A stretch of 64,000 nt of DNA from positions 30,318,001-30,382,000 of the forward strand of contig NC_046679.1 in assembly GCF_009870125.1 (NCBI RefSeq), given 5' to 3'. The stretch's first letter is position 1, and each line of letters begins with the position of its first letter. This stretch comes from Drosophila pseudoobscura (lineage: Eukaryota; Arthropoda; Insecta; Diptera; Drosophilidae). A model generated the notes under the pieces. The model had not been told where the DNA came from and ran no database searches. It saw only the letters and a program-made list of their open reading frames with translations. The translations under genes were made by a program, and so were the position numbers. Shown piece by piece: positions 33,673 through 45,600 of this stretch.

Positions 33673-36600
33673 TTAAATCGAATAGAACTGTGTGGCTGTG
33701 GAGGCCTGTAGCTCGATCTGCCCCATTTTGAACTGTAATCGCTGCAGCCACTTGAGCAGGGCCTCCGACCTGAAGGCCTGCTGTTCCTCGTAGTCCGGCG
33801 CACAGTCGCGCACATTCTGCAGGCGCACATGAAGCGTGTCCGAGAGCTGCGTCTGCGAGGAGAGCACGGGGCTCCACATGGGCAGCAGCTTGCCCAGCAC
33901 CGTGGAGTTTGTGTCCTTGAGGGCCTCCAGCAGACTGAGGAAGTGAAGATTCACCATTTCGGATAGCTTGGAGTTGGCACTTTGCGTCTGGAAGTCCACA
34001 CTGGACTGTGGCTGATCCTTGTTGATAGTGGGCTTGGCGTGGGACACCAGCTGCAGGATGCAGGGCGTTACCTTGGCCCAGAACTCGAAGAGTACGCCCA
34101 GCGTACCGCCCTCTACATTGCTGGTGGTGTTGTGCGCCATCTGCTCCAGATACACGGTCCACAGCTGGCAGAGGGTAAACGCATGGAAGAGCGAGGACAT
34201 GTGCAGCACCGAGGTCTTTGACTGCTCGGCAAAGCCAGCAAATATCACCTGAATGTGATCGGCGATGTGGCAGGAGGCTTCCTGCGGCACTGGCTGGGAG
34301 TAGGTCACGCCCTGGTGCTGATAGTGGACACTGGCTGCGGGCGCTTGGCCCTGGCCTGGCGGAGGATTTGGCGGAGGCGTCGGTATGGTGTGAGTCTCCT
34401 GGCGACGCTGCATCAGCACCATGTGGGTCAGCGAGCCGAGCAGCAGCCAAGAGAGCAGACGCATATGTCCGACGCATTCGGTGAATTCTTTGGGACTGAA
34501 AGAAGAGAGAATTCCCTTTGGATTTTGGCCATTTTCTTTGGCTGCTTCAATACCTACCCCTGCTGCAGAGAAGAGGGTGCATTGTTTAGCCACGGTAGAT
34601 AGCGGGAGACAGCCCTGTTGTCTCTGGAGTTTCCTCGCGACATCTCCAGAGCCAGATATTGGGCCACGGCTCCCTTGAGCACGCCCCCCAGTGTGTCCTC
34701 GCCAAGGCCGTTGCTCGTTTGTCCGTTCTTCAAGTGCTGCAACGATGAAGGATAATGAAAAAGGCTAGAATGTTGCTGGAGTCCCACCTTGATCTTGCTG
34801 AGAGTGTGGAAATCGGCCAGAAAGTCAATCACATCGTTGATATACTGCCGCAAGCAGTCGGCGGAGTTGGTGGTCAGCATGGGAGCCGCATCGGGCATGC
34901 CAGGAGCAGATCCCGGCGGCAAAGTACCCCCGGCATCGAGGAGAACAACGCCAATAATCACCAGGAGATTGTGGTCGGGAATATTCGACTTGAACTTGAG
35001 GGCCTGCACAAACTCGAAGATCATCTGGCGGCAGAGCAGGTTCTTGTCGCGATCCTTGCTGAACGAGCGCGTGTTGAGGGTGCACAGCTCGTAAACGGTC
35101 TGGTACTCGAGATTCGTGTGCTGCACGCAGTAGGCCATGATCTTCGAGTACGGATCGAGCAGGGTCTTGGGCACGCAGTTGAGACGCAGCGTGGCCGCAA
35201 TGATGTCCAGCATGTACTCGGCGTTGGTCAGGCTCGGCATGATCACAATCACCTGCCGCAGCAAGGACTCCATCGCCTGCATGGCCTGCGACCACATGGC
35301 CAGGCCCACGCCTGCTTCGGCGGGCACACACTGAAGATTCAGATACTCGGCCATGTTCCGGAAGATCACCGGCAGCTGATCCACTGGCAGAGCCTTCTTG
35401 GAGGTCAACGACTCGCACACCATGTAGATGGGACTGGTGGCATTCAGATCCTGGAAATCCTGCAGCGCCTTCGCAATGCTGCGGAAATGATTGTGACGGA
35501 TTTTCACTGCAATGGAGAATGGTATGGCAATGATAGGGTTTCGCTCTTCTTGGATATCACACAACACTCACTCTTCATTTGGGTCTGGAACACCTGCAGG
35601 AAGATCCCATTCGGCGCCAGCTGATGGAGGACACAGCGTATGAATTGCAGGGCCACTGCCTGTGCGCTGCAGGCCAAAGGCGGACCATTCTCCCCCTGCC
35701 AGGAGTGGGTAGAGCTCAGACAGATGCTGGAAACGGTACGGGAGTTTGTGTCAGTCTAGTTAGGATTTCGTTTTCAGAGTCTCTTTCTTACCGCGAAGTC
35801 ATAGTGAGGATCTCTGGGAGAAAGGGCGCTGCCATGGCCGGTTCGCGGTGGATAAAAGCTCCCAAGATCACGATGAATATGCCAATCTCCTCGTCTGTGT
35901 ACTCTTCAATGTGAGCACCGCAATCGGAACATCGCTCGACGATGGTGTAGTCTCCAACGCGACGTGCGCTCTAAAGATAAAGAAATTAGTACCGTGAAGG
36001 GACTGTCAATTGCTTAGAGACCTACCCCACGTGGCACATGTGCGGTACCATGCGAGGTTCCATGTCCATTGGTGGCCTCGCCTACACCATCGTCTCCCTC
36101 ATCGTCTGGATCTGGCTCAGCGGGTTGGAACGGAGGCGGTGGCCAGGAGCCCGCAAACCGAGAACGTATGTCCGGTATGGCATTGGTGTCGACGTTGAAA
36201 GGTGCCAGCTTCTGGCGGGGTCGCTTGATGCTGTTGCTGGAGGTTAAGCCTCCGCCCGCTGCTCCTCCAGCGGGGGCTCCTCCCGCGCTCTGCTTTAGCT
36301 CCTGCTGGACATTCTTCAGAATGGAAGTGTGGAGATCAGCGGGAGGCTGTGTGGGCTGCTGCGATGTGGACGGGGCATTGGGATTCGGTGGCGATTCCAG
36401 GGCCACCTGCTTAATGAGCCGACGGGGAGAGTTGGTGCGGCTGCTGGGCGTCACATCGTCCTTGGTGCTTTCCGAGACATCCAGACTGTCCTGCTTGAGG
36501 TGGCTGATATCGGGAAGATTTAGCCCCTCCCGCACACGCTCCACCAGTGCTGCCACTGTATCCTGGGTGCCAATGGGCAGCAGTCTCTCCGGAGTTGGGA

Positions 36601-39600
36601 TCTCCAAGGCGGCAATATTCTTTGGCGGCGGCAGGCCCTGCATCGCGGCATCCATCTCATCCCTGGGATTGGGCATCACGCTCATCTTGGACAGCGGCGA
36701 GTCCGGAGAGCCGTAGTTCTTGTCCGTGCGCTTCAGGGACTTTGTCTGCGACTTTTTCTGATGACGGGAATCGTCCATCGAGGAGCTCGATGTTCCGGCA
36801 CTGCACTCCACAATCGTCTTGTGGCGTCCTATGGACTTTGTTGGAGCTGCAGTCGGTGCTGGAGCAGCAGTCGCATTGCCATTGACCGAGCGACTGCCAC
36901 TGCCGCTGCTGGAGCCGGGCTTTCTGTCCGCTGTTCCGGGGACATCCTGCAGGGCACCGAGTGCCTTCAGATGGTTAGTTGCAATTGCGGCAAACATTTT
37001 CGATGTGGAAGCGGCCGCATTCTCCAGCGATTTGTTGCGCACCGTCACCGCCCGATGCACATCCACGGGGGGACTCACAATGGCCGTCTCTGTGGTCTCT
37101 GCAGCCACCAAAGGCGTGACGATCATGCGTACGCCCTCCTGCAGACTGTGACGGGTGGTCACGAGGGTTTCGCTGGTGGTGGTGGCCTTGATTTTGGTCG
37201 TGTACGTATCGCCCACTTTGGTGGTGATCATCGACTTGTGCGATTTTGTGGATTTCTATAAAGGAAAATGCATTAAAACTAAGTATCACTAATGCAAAAG
37301 CCATGTATGGTACCTCCTCCGTGTATTCGAGGCGCTTGCGGGTGGGCATCACATCCTCAAAGTGTATGGTGTCATCAAAGGAGCCCTAGAGTGGGAATCG
37401 ATTCTCTTTAGCTCAAAATAATATACGGCTATATGGAGTATTGAAACCCACCGGTGCACTGCCATGCAGGGTGCTGTCCGAGAGATCGCTCTCTGGTATG
37501 GCTACCAGCTCCGACTCGGTCTCATCCGCATCCAGGCTGGAGTCATTGTACTTCCTGAACGCATGCTGCAGCTTCGGTGTGAAGGCCACATTGCCCTTGC
37601 TCTTGGAGGCGGCACTGGTGGCCTCCGATGGGAACATGGGACTGACCGGCGGACTGGCCTCCTTGTCATCCGGATCGGTGCCCAGCGAGGGCTGGCTGAC
37701 ATCACGCGAGCGAGCTGCCCCGCCCACACCCTGGATATCCAGTATTGTGGTCGTCGGAATCCGCCTACACTGATGGAAATGGCCACGCAGGCTGTTCATG
37801 ATCATACGAATGCCCGAGATGATGTATCCACTAAGCGGCGGCTGGGTGTACGAGTACTTGTAGAGCACTACGAGGAGGGTAAAGAGCCAGTTCCGTCGCG
37901 GATACTGCTCCAAATGCCACAGGGAATAGTTGAAGACAATGTTCTGATAGGACTCTCCCGAAGTGTTGGTCGGATAGGGGGCATACAGGATGATCTGCAT
38001 GACGGAGGGGAGGATGAGACCGCCAATCAGATGATTCTGGTCCAGCACCTGCGGCAGATTGGCCAGAAAGGCATTGAAAACGGCCGACACCCTAAGGGAA
38101 AGATTATAGATTATAGAAATTTGGATATAGGGATCCTCTGCCGACACTCACCTTAGCGATTCTGGGGTGGTGTGGAAGGTCTTGTCGATCTGATTGTGTC
38201 CCAGCAGCAAAAACAAATGCTTCAAGACGATATTCTGTGTCCTGGTCACTGGCTTATCCTCCGAGGGGAAGGCCTGATCCGTGCGTGACATGAACTGCAT
38301 CAGCATGAAGACCAACAGATGAATGGTCTCGCGATCGGACTCCTCCAGCTCCGTGATCCGACTGAGCAGCCCAATCAGATTCTCATCATTGAGGCCGCCC
38401 AGAGAGTGGATGTGTCCATCTGTTTGGGAGTAGATTTGGTGGATTATTATATGGACAGATCCTTTAGATGTGAACTTTCTTTAGGGGGGAATAGGAGGAT
38501 ATACACCAATATTCTTTTTTGATTTTGTTTTTGGTTTTTTTTTTTTTGGGGACACAGCCACATGCCAATGTTTCACAATTAGATTCGTTTTCATAGACGG
38601 ATAAATGAATTTTGTATGTTTCTTTGTATAATATACAGGAGGAATGTCTCTGGTTTTAGGATTTCAAAGCCAATTAGAGTTCAAATGTAAGTTGGTTGTT
38701 GGGTGGGTGGTTGGTGGGGGAGAGAGACAGAAAGACAGAGAGAGAGAGAAAGGTTAGAGAGTGTAGAAGTAGAGGTTTTCTTTCTTTTTTTTTTGTAGAG
38801 TTGTTCGCATTAGAGACACAGAGAGAGATGTTTTTTCGAGAGAGCATACATACCAGTTCGGAAGGGTTTACACACACTTAAAACGATACGTGTAGTACGA
38901 GTATTTGTTATGGAAAGCAGAGTTCAATGTAGGTACAACCATAACTAGATAATACAGATATCACATTTATGCTATAAATAATCATATTTAGGGCATAGGT
39001 ACAGGTGGATGAGAGTGGGAAGATGATATGTGAGAGCGGTGCGATCATGCGATGATACGATCGTATTATGTGTTTAAGATTGTTTTATGTCTTCTTTTCA
39101 TGCACTTTAGATACAGTTTTTAGGTTTAACACAAGAATCCATGAGGGTCTTGAGAGCATTCATCTAAAACCTTAATTTTTAAACCTATTTTTGCTATATA
39201 TAAACGAAAATATATAGAAAAGAATCAAGCCATTTGTTAAAGAATATTATCTGGAATATATAGTAATCCTGCTTCTTAAAAAACAATAAGAAATGAAGAG
39301 AGACAAAGCCAAGGCAACACTGAAAATTGGCAAGCCCCAATATGTAGACATCATTCACAAGAAATTATCTCCAGAAGACATGCAATCAAGTAAAGGATAC
39401 CTTATGAATGATGTATACATGTGAGGCTCCAAGACACCATCGAGGGGGGATACATCGATTAAACACAGATCACGGGATCTCTCTGTGAACACACATGCTC
39501 TACAACCTACCTGGATTGGCCGTGCTGCTGATGCCCGCTGCCGCCGTACCCGTACCCGGATGCGTTCCTGCATCGCAAGTGCAGTGCATGGGATAGGCCA

Positions 39601-42600
39601 GAGCCGAGGGACTGGGACTGGGCGCCGGCACGGCTGGCTGCGGTGGCAGCAGATTGGGTGCCGACGGATGCTTTTGGAAATGGGAGTGAAAGGAGTATCC
39701 CGAGGGATGGGGATTTGCTGTCGAGCTGCTGCTTGCTGTTGTTGTTGCTACTGTTGTTGCTACTGTTACTGCTGCTGCTGCTGTGGTTATGGTGGTGTTG
39801 CCTCCGGCTTGCTCTTGGGAGGAGGCGGAGGCGGAGGCTGTTGCTGCCGCCGCCACTGCTGCTGCTGCCTGGGAGCGAAGCAGCGTCTCTGCCTCCTGCA
39901 ACGTGGGCATCGGACTTTGGTGACTGGGTGGCACGCAATGCACTAAATACTGATGGCTCTGACTATGAGCCGAGGCTAGACTTGATGCGGTTGCTACTTG
40001 TGCACTACTACCGGCTGGATGAGGATGATGCGATGGTGGATGATGGTGGCCGAAGGTGTGGTGTGCCTGTGCCTGTGCCTGCGGCTGTTGGATGTACATG
40101 GAATGGTGTGCGTGTGGGTGTGTGTGGTGGTGTGACGACGGATGGTGATAGGGAAAGGCCGTGTGTGGCGTATGCTGGTGGATGGGACAGGGCGACGGTT
40201 TGGGTCGTGTGGCTGTTACTGTTGCCGTGGTCGTTGCTGAACTATGACTAGCCGGATTAGCGCTCTGGCTGCTGCCAGACGCCCCCCCACTACTACTGCC
40301 TAGGAACTGACCCAGTCCGAAGCGCGAGGTCTTCCGCTTGAGTATCGGCGCTGACACCTGACGGCTGTAGATCTTCTCCTTTTCGGGCACTGCAAAGACC
40401 AACAAAAGATAGAAAAATGATCAGCCTGGGATATTTTTTCGGTTGGGCTCACCAAATTTGCTATCCTGACGCGGTGCCATGCTGGCCGGTGCTGACATAG
40501 TCCTCTTGTAGGGCCATTTCGTACCGAACGAAGCGCTCAGCGTCTTGGCCATGCTGCCACTCGTATCCGACTGACTGAGGGCCTCCCTGGCCTTCAGGAT
40601 CTTTGCAGACAAAGCCTCGCTGCCGTTGTCCGAGTTGCGGAGGTCTCGCAGATAAGAGATATCGCCGCATTTCTCCAGATTGATCTGCGCTTCTACGAAG
40701 AGCGTGTCGAACCGATTGAGGAAAAAGTCCCAGCCGAGCAGCTTGCGATCGGAGAGGGAGTTGTGCAGCTGATAGACGGACTGCAGCACCACCGGGCGGT
40801 CCACAATGAAGAGATCGAACTGCGACTCCAAGCAGAAGAGCAGTGACCGTATTGCCGTGTCATGAATCGTACCGATATAGAGCGTCGCCCGCTGCGCCAC
40901 ATACACATTGATGTCATCCATGCTGGCGATGAGATGACAGAAGGCCGTGGCCAGTGCCGTTTGCAGGCCCACCTCTGAGCGCAGCGGCGTCGAATCCATA
41001 AAACGTGTAATCACGGTTACTCGTTCGACTGCTGTGAAGCGAACCCGCCAGTCCGTATCGTGGAAGGCCTCCTGCACCACGCGCCAAAAGACATCCGAAC
41101 CGAGCGGCAGCGTGATGCAGTGCAGCAGCAATGGCACGCCCACCTGGCAGATGTGCGAGTGTTCGGCATTGCAAAGTTCCCAAAGGCTTAAAAGAAGGAT
41201 GCACAAGTCTTAAGAGAGACCTTTAAGAACAGAGTCTTACATACTTTTTGATGAGTAGATTCTCCTGGCACCAGATGAAGAAGCCGCGCTGCTCTTTGGC
41301 CGCCTTGGCTAGGGCATCTCCATGCAGGGCCATGGTATTGAGGCACTGCAGCACATAGTACAGTATCTCTGGCTTCTTGATGGTGGGTATTTCCTATCAA
41401 GAATCCATCATTAGAAGAAGCTCTTAAGAATAACTCAAAGAGGAGGTCTTACCGTGAGAAGCTGGTGGATATACTGCAGAGGTTGAGGCAGCGTGTCCAG
41501 CGTAAATTTGAATTTCCCCACCGAAGTGTGCCAGAAATCATCGCTGTCCTCCTCCTCCTCATCCTCGTCCGAACCACTGCCATTCTCGCCCCCACAGGCG
41601 GTGCTGCCATTGGCACCGTTCTCACCCATAACCGACGCCTTGGTGACGCTGACATTAGCGCTCCCGACATCCGCATCGGAGAGGGTTATAGAACGGGCTA
41701 TGGCCCTATCTGTGGGCAGGATGGAGGCCAGATCGAGCTGCTCTGAAACTGTCTCAACAGTGGCCGTCATGATCTGCATTAGACAAAGGGAAAATCGTTA
41801 AAGAAAATCAAGCTGAGGCGAATTTTACACAGTTTTTACGTCATATTTACACGGGTTTACATGGTGTGTGTGTGTATCTTACATTCCTTATATACATACG
41901 AAACACGTAGATAAATGCATTGGTTGGGTACTTGCGACATGTCGATTACACTTGCATGTACCGGAAACAAAGTAATTTACATCGAAAGAAACTGTTACAT
42001 AACACATGTTACATGTAAAATTGCATAAAATTACATTTCTGGTGCATTTCTGTGACATATTTTTTTTGATATAAAGATTTATGGTTTATTCTTTGGTGCT
42101 GTACATTGAACATGCTCTTCAACAATGATCCGAAAAGAAAGGAAAACCGTAAGGGAAAAGGAAAAACTATCTGTTATGTGAGGGAAAATCAGCATGGAAC
42201 GCAATATTTACATGTAAAAACCATATGTAAAATTTCTTATGATACGACTTGTTCGTAATTTATATTCACACACATACCAGATACTTTGAGACACAGTAGT
42301 TGAATAAAATGAATAGAAAAGTGATCAAAAAAATTGAATAAAAATCTATTATTCTGTTGGAACAAATTTCAAATATCTATTAAGTAAATGAAAGCTCTCC
42401 TTTAATGGCTTTTCTCTATAAGAAAAAACCTGCCAGATGCTATTAAAACCATTTACCAGCCTACCCTTGAACAGCTTTTACATTTATCTAATAAAAATCA
42501 TTATTCTTAAGCGAGAGACATATTTTTTTGCCGTCTTTTATAATGTATGTTCACTTGGAATCTAATATTCAGCTATAATATGTCTAAACCTATATAATAT

Positions 42601-45600
42601 CTGCTCTAAAAAGCCTGGAAAACTCCTCTAAAGGATATTTAAATGTATAATCAAAGTAAATATATAGAAATAAGAACTGTTTTTGTATAGGAATATATGG
42701 AAACAATCAAAGAAAGTAGGAATTTGGAAAAAAAATTACAAGAAAAACACTCTGTACATTTATTTACACTTAACACGAAGAGTACGTACGATTGGTTTGG
42801 TCTGGACACAGAAATAAAACATACAATATTGAAAAACATATTGAATTGTACAAATATCGAATCGAATTGTTGTAGGGGGGAAGGGGGGTTCGTTTTAATT
42901 GGGCAAATTATAAAACTAATATTATAAAACAAACACTGGTTCAGCTTATAGCTGGGGGTTTTTTCGGTAGATTGTTTTGTTTGGTTTGGGATTTTTTTGG
43001 TCGTTTTAATGAATGCACAAAGTACCTCGTCTGTGGCGTGAACTTTTCTCAATTCATTACTATCAACTGAATGCCCATTTTCGTTATTCTATAAAAAATA
43101 CATGAAGAAATGAAAACGTTTTGTATAATCGTTGGACAAATTTCGAGAACTTTCGAATTGGTTTTTGGAATTTGTGTGATTTTTCTGGGTGTGAACAAAA
43201 CGTAAAATTAAACAACTTGAATATGCTCACTTAATATTGTTTTTTTGGTTTTTGTTGCTGTAATTAATTAGTTTTTTGAATATTTATATGGATTATAGTA
43301 TAGTATATTTTTATGGGGGCGGTGTTTCAATATACCTACAGTCAACGCATAATATTTTCATATTCTTTTCTTTTGGTTTTTTTTTGTTAATATTATTTTT
43401 GTGATGTGAAATTGAAATATTGTTCGCAATAATAGGGGAAGGGGGGTGGCGGGTAACAACTAAAGAACAGAATGTGGATACAACGGATTGATGGTGATCG
43501 AAATACATACGGAACAAACGTGGGGCATATGTACGAGCACTCCGCCGACCGAGTGCGGTTCGGGTTGGGGCACTGCCACCGGCACAGGACCTTCAGAAAG
43601 AGAATTATCAATGGGTATTAGTATCTTGTAGCTATGGCAGTTATCAGGTTCAATCGTTCCAGCTATAATGAAGTTGTGGTCAACATACAAATGAATGGCA
43701 TTCAATAACCGATCATGCATTCAAGTACATATACATAGATAGAAATCCTATAGGAAAATTCATGGAAAATTCTCACATGCAGATAGATTGCGGCCAATCG
43801 GTGGGGTATAGGGGTTCTATGTGGACGTGTGCAAAGTTTAAGCCCATCTTTTGTTCTATTTGGTAACCAATTGGAATGCTTAAACAGGGCACACTTATGG
43901 GTTTTAGTCCTACTGTGGAAATTATAGATTATAGATGATTCTGTGTTGTAAGAGAACAGGAGTAGAGTAGAGTAGAGTAGTATTTGAACCGAACCGAAAG
44001 ATAATCGTGTGTACTAAACTCAGAGCTATGGGGGGGCTGTCATACTACTAAAAAGGTCAACTATTTTTGGTAGATAAAAGCTGTGTTTTTTGGTAGTGCT
44101 AAATCATATTACTCTAGTAAAGCTAAACAGAGATAGACAGTGGAGAGTGTTGTGTAGAGAGAGATAGAGACGGTTAGTGTGTGACTGAAACTATAGTTGT
44201 CTTTTTCTGGGGTGTTATGTCAGTGTCTTTGGGAATTGGTGTTTTCTTTGTAACGAAATGTGTGTTTCAACAAATTTTTAATAATGTTAATGTAAATTTG
44301 TAAATGTAATTGCTATTATTTGTTTTGTTTTGGTTTTTTGTTGGATTTTTTTGGTTTGGTTTTTGTAACGAATGAAAAATTTGCTTATTGGTGCATCACC
44401 TGCCATTATAATAATTTTTCCATCGTCTGAAAAGAATTGATCTAGCTTAAAGATATCTGATAATGAGTGATAGATTTGATTTAGTATTTTGTTTGGTAGC
44501 AGTATTTTTTTTGTAGTATTTTTCATGATAATTTTTCGATAGAACGAAGAGCGAGAGAGAGACAGTAACAGTTTACAGTTTTCGTACGCGCGGAAGAGGG
44601 TGCGAACGAGCGAGAGAGACAGTTATATTATTTTTTTTTGTACAGGCAGACGCGCAGTAGGTGGTATATATGTTAGAGATAGAGAGAGAGAAATAGATAC
44701 ACATATTTATGTAGAGAGAGATAGCAAGATAGACAAATAGTTATGGTTGAAAACAGATAAGATACAATTGGTATGGCATGATTGGTAATATGATGACTGA
44801 TGGATCGTTTAGATGGTTCTTTAGCTCTGTTAGTTCGTTGAGATTGAGTTTGGGATTTGGGGGTTTTTAGTCTGGGGTTTTTGTTTACTTCAAGGGTCAA
44901 GTAAGGTACTTTACAAGGCATAGCAGTGCAGGTTACTAGATTTGTTTGTTTGTAGGTACAAAAGTTCAGTTTGCTTTTTAAAACGTGGGATTCTCTTTAG
45001 ACTAAGTAAGTTTTGTTTACAAGGACGCCCAGCCGCTCCGTGAGCGAGGGGGCATCGTATACCATTCGCCTGCAAAACGGCTTATGAATATGGATGTATA
45101 TGTATATGTAGAGTCCAGGCTCAAAGTACAGTCTACAATTAGCTACATTTTTAGGTGACGTTTCACGGCTTTTACTGTTACGGTGGATAGGTTATTTATA
45201 GGTGACTTGGAGATTCGGGTTTTAAGTTTCGATTATGGTTAGGGTTAGGGATTGCTTTCACGACAGTCTTCTATATGTTACAACCGAGTTTCGTTGTCGT
45301 GGGGTACGGGGTCTTCAAATCAAATCAAAGAATAAATGTTGGATAGGTCTGGCGCGTACCTGCAAATCCTCCGAGCGGACCCAGGGGTATGGGCAGGGGG
45401 GCCATTGATAGAGATACATCCCTGGTCTTTTCCTTGTCGGACTCGGGCGGGGATTTGCGTGAGGACTTTTCCTCCTCGATGATGTCCTCAATGGGAACCT
45501 TGAAAGAAGGTGAGATCAATGCCGTTCTCTAGCATCTCTAGGGTATCACTCACATCTGGTGGCCTAACGGGGTTCAAAGGAGCCATAAACTGAACTAATT

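Larger units (their letters stand above)
43591..45359 (-). other. unc79: unc79 intron region, 1.8 kb, with two candidate small exons
   Basis: A mostly AT-rich intron with GAGAGAGA tracts at 44150-44170, 44550-44620 and 44680-44720. Two stretches stand out: a 27-nt in-frame segment at 44426-44400 and a GC-rich 49-nt segment at 45069-45021. Each has an acceptor in front. Confidence 0.6.

Noticed and set aside
39643-40251. 202-codon open frame antisense to the unc79 low-complexity exon
   Set aside because: A shadow of CAG/CTG repeats on the opposite strand (Leu/Cys runs).
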